Assembly (NCBI GenBank): GCA_002359495.1
Contig: DENB01000062.1
Location: forward strand, 1 to 47,793
Length of the DNA stretch: 47,793 nucleotides
Direction of reading: 5' to 3'
Origin: Enterobacteriaceae bacterium UBA2655
GTDB taxonomy: Bacteria > Pseudomonadota > Gammaproteobacteria > Enterobacterales > Enterobacteriaceae
A program made the position numbers and the translations under genes. Below are positions 41,072-47,793 of the stretch, in pieces; position 1 is the stretch's first letter; each line of letters opens with the position of its first letter. The notes beneath the pieces are model-generated. The model did not search any database. It was not told the DNA's origin and saw nothing but the letters and a program-made list of their open reading frames with translations.

Positions 41072-42223
41072 TCAGGCATGAGCCACTGGCGTGGCGTGAT
41101 GATCGGCCTTGCGCAACAACATGGCCAGATAAACCAGCGCAACCGCCGCGATCATGACAAACAGCAGACGATCGGAATAGTTTTGCATCAGCATGGAGGT
41201 CATGCCAGGACCAACCAGACTGCCGATGGTATAGCTGAGCAGCAGCGCCTGGTTCATCGCCACCAGCTGATGATGCGGCACTGTTTCGCAAGCCCATGAC
41301 ATAGCGACCGGATAGAGCGTAAAACCTGCCAGTCCCAGTACAAACAGCGCAGGCGCCATAGCGGCGTTGCTCAGCATGGCGATAGCGCCGAGGATCACGA
41401 CGAAAACCTGCACGCGCAGCACCAGCAGGCGGCCAAAACGGTCAGCCAGACGGCCGACGGGCCACTGTCCGACAATACCCGAGCTTACCAGCAGCGCCAT
41501 CCAGTAACCGACCGTCGCATCGCTCATTCCCTGATGGGAAAGGTAAAGCGGCATCAGGCCGTACAGCGAGCCGAGCAGAATGCCTGAAATAATGCAGCCG
41601 TTGATGCCCAGACGCGAGCTGCGTCGACGCAGCATAGGCCAAATTGCGCCTGGCGCCGCTTCCGTTGGCTCATCGCTGGCGGCGAAGCGAGTAAAAATCA
41701 TCGGCAGGATCGCAGCGACCACCAGCGCAGTGACCCATGGAATGACGCGCAGCAGCTCGGTTGATACTTCGCTGACCAGAAGTTGCCCCGCCACGGTGCC
41801 AAGATAATAAACGATCATGTAAGCCGCCAGCAGTTGGCCGCGATTGCGCACCGTTCCGCTGCACAGCATCGCGCTCTCCACCACTACCCATATCATCGCG
41901 CAGCCGATACCGGCGATAAAACGCCAGGAGGTCCAAGCCCAGAATCCGTCGGTCAGCAGCAGGCAAAAAGTGGCGAAGCCGAACAGCACGCTGGCGACAT
42001 AATAGCTGCGATTAAAGCCGTAACGTTTGATCAGCCAGCCGGCCAGCAAAGTACCCGCCAGGTTGCCCGTGTAATAAGAAGAACTCACCATGCCGACCTG
42101 CCACGTTGGCAGCGCGTCGTGCGTCAACCACAGCGGAACCAGGGTATTCAAAACGGCGATTGAAACCGTCAACAAAAGCAGGCCGCAAAGCAGCAGCAAC
42201 ACGGGACGAGACCATGTGGACAT
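41072..42223 (-). CDS. ycaD: YcaD, major facilitator superfamily transporter
   Basis: Inner-membrane MFS protein of unknown substrate, 383 residues with about 12 hydrophobic segments. The family loop 2-3 region is [11 protein letters not shown], and the loop between the two halves carries [14 protein letters not shown], the usual MFS motif. The start at 42223 gives [12 protein letters not shown], as in the family; a TTG 5 codons upstream is the alternative and neither has a clear ribosome-binding site. It is a single gene, flanked by serS where E. coli has dmsABC between. Confidence 0.92.
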   Translation of the reverse strand: MSTWSRPVLLLLCGLLLLTVSIAVLNTLVPLWLTHDALPTWQVGMVSSSYYTGNLAGTLLAGWLIKRYGFNRSYYVASVLFGFATFCLLLTDGFWAWTSWRFIAGIGCAMIWVVVESAMLCSGTVRNRGQLLAAYMIVYYLGTVAGQLLVSEVSTELLRVIPWVTALVVAAILPMIFTRFAASDEPTEAAPGAIWPMLRRRSSRLGINGCIISGILLGSLYGLMPLYLSHQGMSDATVGYWMALLVSSGIVGQWPVGRLADRFGRLLVLRVQVFVVILGAIAMLSNAAMAPALFVLGLAGFTLYPVAMSWACETVPHHQLVAMNQALLLSYTIGSLVGPGMTSMLMQNYSDRLLFVMIAAVALVYLAMLLRKADHHATPVAHA

Positions 42224-42501
42224 AGCGAGTAAAACCAAAAGGAAAAGAGGGAATTTGCGCGCAGTTTGCCATTGTGCGCTTTAAAGTCAATGGAGCAAAA
42301 TCAGGCGCAGCACATTTTGCTGCTCAACAATTTAATTTTTTTATCTTCAGTGAGTTACAGCATTGTAAACGGTATGCTGGCTGTTATCTATCTTTATGAA
42401 AACTGAGACTTTTAGAGACGGGAATAGCAAAAGGGACGATAACGATTGTTTCTGCAAAATTCATGCTGAGGATTAAACAGGAAGAGGGAGTAGAAGACGA
42501 A
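42224..42501 (-). promoter_or_regulatory. ycaD upstream region
   Basis: The whole serS-ycaD spacer is 316 bp and has no credible gene; a 26-codon open frame near 42463 runs through the serS terminator and is dismissed. A minus-strand TTGACT (42290-42285) is a good -35 for ycaD, but the matching -10 is poor. The rest, including a T-rich stretch near 42330-42345, is unexplained. Confidence 0.35.
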
Positions 42502-42528
42502 AAAAAACCCGGCGTCGCCGGGTTTTTT
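42502..42528. terminator. serS terminator
   Basis: A perfect 12-bp stem (AAAAAACCCGGC / GCCGGGTTTTTT) around a GTC loop, with U-tracts in both directions, lies 11 bp past the serS stop on the minus strand. Confidence 0.93.
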
Positions 42529-42539
42529 AGCGGGTTATA

Positions 42540-43853
<1,314 letters not shown>

Positions 43854-43863
43854 TTAATGGTAT

Positions 43864-43897
43864 GAACAAAGAAACGCATTCCGGCATGGAATGCGTT
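43864..43897 (-). terminator. Terminator of the lolA-rarA operon
   Basis: A perfect 10-bp stem (AACGCATTCC / GGAATGCGTT) with a 5-nt loop is followed on the minus strand by UCUUUGUUC. It is 33 bp beyond the rarA stop. Confidence 0.85.
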
Positions 43898-43930
43898 GAA
43901 TTCCTTACTCACCTTACCGCAACGCCAAAA

Positions 43931-45274
43931 CTAGCGGTAGCGTTTTATCGGGCTATTTTGATCCTGTTCAGCAAGCCAGGCCAGCTTTTCGCCAATTTTA
44001 CCTTCAAGGCCGCGGTTTGTAGGCATATAGTAGTGCGTTTGCGCCATTTCCTGTGGAAAATAGACTTCGCCTGCAGCATAGGCATGGGTTTCGTCGTGGG
44101 CGTAACGGTACTCTTTACCCAAACCCATCTCTTTCATTAAGCGGGTCGGCGCATTGCGTAAATGCTCAGGCACGTCGTAATCGGGGTGTTCACGCGCATC
44201 GCGCATCGCCGCTTTGAAGGCGGTATAAACCGCATTGCTTTTCGGCGCGCAGGCAAGGTAAACGATAGCCTGCGCGATGGCGCGCTCGCCTTCAGCCGGA
44301 CCGACGCGCGTAAAACAATCCCAGGCGGCGATCGCCACCTGCATCGCCCGGGGATCGGCGTTGCCGACATCTTCCGAAGCGATAGCCAACAGGCGTCGCG
44401 CGACATAAAGCGGATCGCCGCCTGCGGTAATAATTCGCGCATACCAGTAAAGCGCGGCATCCGGCGCGGAGCCGCGTACCGATTTATGCAGCGCTGAAAT
44501 CAAATCGTAATAGCGATCGCCTTTGTTATCGAAGCGCGCGGCGCGCTCGCCGGAGACCTCGTTAAGCAACTGCGGCGAAAGCTCCCGTTTGCCCTGCGGG
44601 CTGGTTTCCGCCATGTCCGCCATCATTTCCAGCGTATTGAGCGCCCGCCGGGCATCGCCATTAACCAGTTCGGCGATCATGCGGCGCGTATTCTCCGGCA
44701 GAAGAATATCGCTGTTGCCGTAACCGCGATCCTTGTCCTGCATCGCCTGATCCAGAACCTGCTCGATATCGTCCGTGGTCAGCGACTTCAGCAGGTAAAC
44801 GCGCGCGCGCGACAGCAGCGCTGAGTTAAGTTCAAACGAGGGATTTTCCGTGGTGGCGCCGATAAAGGTGATGGTGCCGTCTTCAATGTGCGGCAAAAAA
44901 GCGTCCTGCTGGCTTTTGTTGAAACGATGCACCTCATCGACAAACAGGATCGTTCGCCGCCCCGCCTGACGATTGTGGCGCGCCCGTTCAATCGCCTCGC
45001 GAATCTCTTTCACGCCGGAGGTCACTGCGGAGATGCGCTCGACATCCGCATTACCATAACGGCCGATAATTTCAGCCAGCGTGGTTTTCCCTGTTCCTGG
45101 CGGTCCCCAAAGAATCATCGAATGCAGATGACCCGCTTCGATGGCGCGTGGCAACGGCTTACCGGGCGCCAGCAGATGCTGTTGCCCGATATATTGCTGC
45201 AGCGTCGCTGGCCGCATACGGGCGGCCAGCGGCTGAAATTCATTGGTGGAAAAATCCAGAGAGAGATTACTCAC
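43931..45274 (-). CDS. rarA: Replication-associated recombination protein RarA (MgsA)
   Basis: AAA+ ATPase related to clamp loaders, acting at stalled replication forks. The product has 447 residues, as in E. coli. Walker A is GPPGTGKT (57-64), Walker [12 protein letters not shown], sensor 1 [12 protein letters not shown] and sensor 2 region [14 protein letters not shown]. The C-terminal tetramerisation part ([15 protein letters not shown]) is intact. It starts 7 bp after the lolA stop, so the two are co-transcribed. Confidence 0.97.
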   Translation of the reverse strand: MSNLSLDFSTNEFQPLAARMRPATLQQYIGQQHLLAPGKPLPRAIEAGHLHSMILWGPPGTGKTTLAEIIGRYGNADVERISAVTSGVKEIREAIERARHNRQAGRRTILFVDEVHRFNKSQQDAFLPHIEDGTITFIGATTENPSFELNSALLSRARVYLLKSLTTDDIEQVLDQAMQDKDRGYGNSDILLPENTRRMIAELVNGDARRALNTLEMMADMAETSPQGKRELSPQLLNEVSGERAARFDNKGDRYYDLISALHKSVRGSAPDAALYWYARIITAGGDPLYVARRLLAIASEDVGNADPRAMQVAIAAWDCFTRVGPAEGERAIAQAIVYLACAPKSNAVYTAFKAAMRDAREHPDYDVPEHLRNAPTRLMKEMGLGKEYRYAHDETHAYAAGEVYFPQEMAQTHYYMPTNRGLEGKIGEKLAWLAEQDQNSPIKRYR

Positions 45275-45281
45275 CGCGACC

Positions 45282-45893
45282 TCACTGACGTTGGTCGTCC
45301 ACCGTCACGCCTTGCGGCGGAGTGAACCTAAACTTGTCCGGGGTGATGGCGCCGTTTTGCTGGCTTTTCAACTGATAGCTGCTGCGCTGGCCATCTTGTT
45401 CGATAGCGCTGAACTGATTAATGGTGCCGTTAGCGGTGACATTAATCGTGAACTGCTTCAGATTGCCGTCGCTGTTTTTCGGCGTCAGTTCAAAACTGTC
45501 GCCCTTCTGGCTGATATTGTACTGCTGCCAGTCGCTGGGCTGATTGCGGGCTATCAGCATAAAAGGCGTATTGCTGGTGGCATCTTTCAGCCAGGTTGCG
45601 CTGGCCTGCTCGACAAACGGATTGTAGAACCAGAGCGTTTTGCCGTCGGAGATAATCACGCTCTCATCCGGGGCGGTCATGTGCCAGTTAAACAGACTGG
45701 GGCGTTTCACCCATAGCTCGCCTTCGCCGTCCTGCACATTGGCGCCGCCGCTGTCGGTCACTTTTTGCGTAAAGCTGGCGTGGAAACTGTTGACCTTATT
45801 CAGGCGCTGTTGCAAATCGCTGGTGGCGTCCGCCAGTGCGTGGGCAGAGAGAAAGGCGCTTAACAGGCTGCAGGCAATAATCTGTTTTTTCAT
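45282..45893 (-). CDS. lolA: Outer-membrane lipoprotein carrier LolA
   Basis: Periplasmic chaperone that carries lipoproteins from LolCDE to LolB. The precursor has 203 residues with the ATG at 45893, giving [21 protein letters not shown] as signal peptide before [10 protein letters not shown]. The frame runs 7 codons further upstream, but AAGGA sits in front of the chosen start. Family segments HASFTQKV and [23 protein letters not shown] are present. It lies between ftsK and rarA as in E. coli. Confidence 0.96.
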   Translation of the reverse strand: MKKQIIACSLLSAFLSAHALADATSDLQQRLNKVNSFHASFTQKVTDSGGANVQDGEGELWVKRPSLFNWHMTAPDESVIISDGKTLWFYNPFVEQASATWLKDATSNTPFMLIARNQPSDWQQYNISQKGDSFELTPKNSDGNLKQFTINVTANGTINQFSAIEQDGQRSSYQLKSQQNGAITPDKFRFTPPQGVTVDDQRQ

Positions 45894-46012
45894 GTAACTC
45901 GAATCCTTATTCATTCATTTCCCAACGGTGACAGCGTTAAACCTGGCTGTCCTTTTCCCGATTAAACAGCAGAAAAAACCGAAAGCATTCACAGATATGG
46001 GGGCGATCGTCG

Positions 46013-46044
46013 CATAAACAATGGGCCAGCTTGCGCTAGCCCAT
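46013..46044 (-). terminator. ftsK terminator candidate
   Basis: A 10-pair stem (ATGGGCCAGC with GCTAGCCCAT, one G-U wobble) and TTGC loop lies 30 bp beyond the ftsK stop; UGUUUAUG follows on the minus strand, a modest U-tract. The remaining ~120 bp to lolA should hold the lolA promoter, not identified. Confidence 0.65.
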
Positions 46045-46074
46045 CGGTTGTTTGACAACGCGTTTGAACAATCG

Positions 46075-47793
46075 TCACATTTCATGCGGCGGCGGCGACA
46101 GCACCTCGCGGTTGCCGTTATGTCCCGGCTCCGAGACTATTCCCTGGGCTTCCATCTGCTCGATAATGCGCGCAGCACGGTTATAGCCGATGCGGAACTG
46201 ACGCTGCACGCCAGAAATCGAAGCGCGGCGCTTTTCGACCACGAAGGCCACGGCCTGATCGAACAGCGGATCAAGCTCTTCGCCGCCGTCCAGGCTCAGG
46301 CTGCCACTCTCGCTCTCTTCGCCAGCGGTGATGCTATCGATATATTGCGGCCGGCCGCGCGCTTTCCAGTCAGACACCACCGCATGCACTTCCTGATCAC
46401 GCACAAAAGCGCCGTGAACACGCACCGGAAGCGAAGAGTTAGGCGGCATATAGAGCATATCGCCCATACCTAACAGCGATTCCGCTCCGCCCTGATCGAG
46501 AATAGTACGCGAGTCGATTTTACTGGAGACGGTAAAGGCGATACGGGTCGGAATGTTCGCTTTGATCAGACCGGTGATCACATCCACCGACGGACGCTGT
46601 GTCGCCAGCACCAAGTGGATGCCTGCCGCTCGGGCTTTTTGCGCCAGGCGAGCGATCAGTTCTTCTACCTTTTTGCCCACCGCCATCATCAGATCGGCGA
46701 ACTCATCCACCAGCACGACGATATAAGGCAGTTTTTCCAGTACCGGCGGGGTCATGTCCATGCTGTCGCCCGGCTTCCAGAACGGATCCGGTATCGGACG
46801 CCCCATCGCTTCCGCCTGCTCGATTTTCTCGTTGTAGCCAGCCAGATTGCGCACGCCCAACGCCGACATCAACTTATAACGACGCTCCATCTCGCCTACG
46901 CTCCAGCGCAGGGCATTGGCGGCGTCTTTCATGTCAGTGACGACCTCGGTCAGCAGATGCGGAATGCCCTCATAAACCGACAGCTCAAGCATTTTGGGGT
47001 CGATCATAATAAAGCGCACCTCTTCCGGGGTCGCTTTATATAGCATGCTGATGATCATGGTGTTGACGCCTACCGATTTACCGGAGCCGGTCGTACCGGC
47101 AACCAGCAGGTGCGGCATCTTCGCCAGATCGGCAACCACGGGTTGACCAGCGATATCCTTGCCCAGCACCACGGAGAGCGGCGACGGATTGTCGCGGAAC
47201 TTCGCGCAATCGAGCACTTCGCGCAGGTATACGGTCTGGCGGTGCTTATTCGGCAACTCCAGGCCGACATAGGGTTTGCCCGGAATCACTTCAACCACGC
47301 GCACCGCGACGGCAGAGAGCGAACGCGCGAGATCGCGGGAAAGGTTGGAGATGCGTGAGGCTTTTACGCCAGGCGCCAGATCGAGCTCAAAGCGCGTGAT
47401 TACCGGGCCAGGCGAAATGCCGACCACTTCCGCCTTCACGCGATAGTCCGCCAGGCGCGCCTCGACCAGCCGCGCCGTTTGCTCCAGCGCGAACATATCA
47501 ACCGGCTTCTCCTCTACGGGAGGCGGCGTCAGCAGGTCGAGCGTCGGCAGCGGCGTGGTCGGCTTCTGCAGCGGCTGTTCATGGCGCATAAGAAATGGAT
47601 GGATCAGGCTGTCCTGCATCGCAGGAGGCGCTTCCGGCTTAGCGGGCTCCGGCGCTGGCGCTGGCGGTGTTTCAGCTGACCAGTGGCTGGCGGCGGTCGG
47701 CGAACCGGCGGCTGGCGGCTGGCTGGCGAACGCCGGTTGGCTGCTGGCGAAAGCGGATGGCGCCGCCGTTGTCGGTTGCGGCTCCGCAGGGGT
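46075..47793 (-). CDS. ftsK: DNA translocase FtsK, C-terminal part
   Basis: Septal DNA pump that clears the chromosome dimer region and activates XerCD at dif. The frame is open through the right edge, so the membrane domain and most of the linker are outside. The visible 572 residues begin with a Pro/Ala/Gln-rich linker, then the alpha/beta motor with Walker [13 protein letters not shown] and Walker [14 protein letters not shown], the family block [22 protein letters not shown], and the C-terminal gamma winged helix ([24 protein letters not shown]) that reads KOPS sites. An internal ATG at 47619 is not the true start. Confidence 0.96.
   Translation of the reverse strand, partial: TPAEPQPTTAAPSAFASSQPAFASQPPAAGSPTAASHWSAETPPAPAPEPAKPEAPPAMQDSLIHPFLMRHEQPLQKPTTPLPTLDLLTPPPVEEKPVDMFALEQTARLVEARLADYRVKAEVVGISPGPVITRFELDLAPGVKASRISNLSRDLARSLSAVAVRVVEVIPGKPYVGLELPNKHRQTVYLREVLDCAKFRDNPSPLSVVLGKDIAGQPVVADLAKMPHLLVAGTTGSGKSVGVNTMIISMLYKATPEEVRFIMIDPKMLELSVYEGIPHLLTEVVTDMKDAANALRWSVGEMERRYKLMSALGVRNLAGYNEKIEQAEAMGRPIPDPFWKPGDSMDMTPPVLEKLPYIVVLVDEFADLMMAVGKKVEELIARLAQKARAAGIHLVLATQRPSVDVITGLIKANIPTRIAFTVSSKIDSRTILDQGGAESLLGMGDMLYMPPNSSLPVRVHGAFVRDQEVHAVVSDWKARGRPQYIDSITAGEESESGSLSLDGGEELDPLFDQAVAFVVEKRRASISGVQRQFRIGYNRAARIIEQMEAQGIVSEPGHNGNREVLSPPPHEM

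Overview
This window is a stretch of conserved chromosome from a gamma-proteobacterium of the order Enterobacterales. The proteins match the Escherichia coli set gene for gene, mostly at full length, and follow the order of the E. coli region around 20 min. GC-rich third codon positions, the gene content and the porin sequence suggest an Erwiniaceae-type genome (Pantoea, Mixta or Erwinia relatives) rather than Escherichia itself. That placement is an inference from memory, not a database result. I see no insertion sequence, prophage, CRISPR array, tRNA or rRNA gene, and no island of foreign composition.

Layout. The left edge holds the 3' end of ssuB, facing pepN. Divergent from pepN is a rightward series of single genes, pncB, asnS, ompF and aspC, with convincing terminators after the last three and only a weak candidate after pncB. 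Next comes a leftward block: gloC, mepK and ldtD (peptidoglycan 3-3 crosslink making and cutting), then the condensin operon cmoM-mukF-mukE-mukB. elyC points right and collides tail to tail with ycbJ. From there to serC everything is leftward: ycbJ, kdsB, ycaR, ycaQ, lpxK, msbA and comEC (a mainly lipopolysaccharide-biogenesis operon), then ihfB, rpsA, cmk, aroA and serC. Divergent from serC run ycaO, focA, pflB and pflA (anaerobic formate metabolism). The right end is leftward again: ycaD, serS, rarA, lolA and the 3' part of ftsK.

Many genes are translationally coupled by ATGA overlaps (cmoM/mukF, mukE/mukB, ycaR/kdsB, msbA/lpxK). Most transcription units end in clear hairpin terminators, several of them bidirectional between convergent genes. 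The best regulatory signal is a near-consensus FNR site exactly 41.5 bp upstream of a predicted start point in front of focA, in a very AT-rich 0.3 kb spacer. Compared with E. coli, ycaP (between serC and ycaO), ycaL (between aroA and cmk) and dmsABC (between serS and ycaD) are absent.

I found no convincing undescribed system. The observations worth a second look are small: a hairpin that hides the ycbJ ribosome-binding site, a degenerate kinase motif in YcbJ, an orphan terminator-like hairpin between ldtD and mepK, paired hairpins in the serC-aroA spacer and before pflA, and the FNR promoter.
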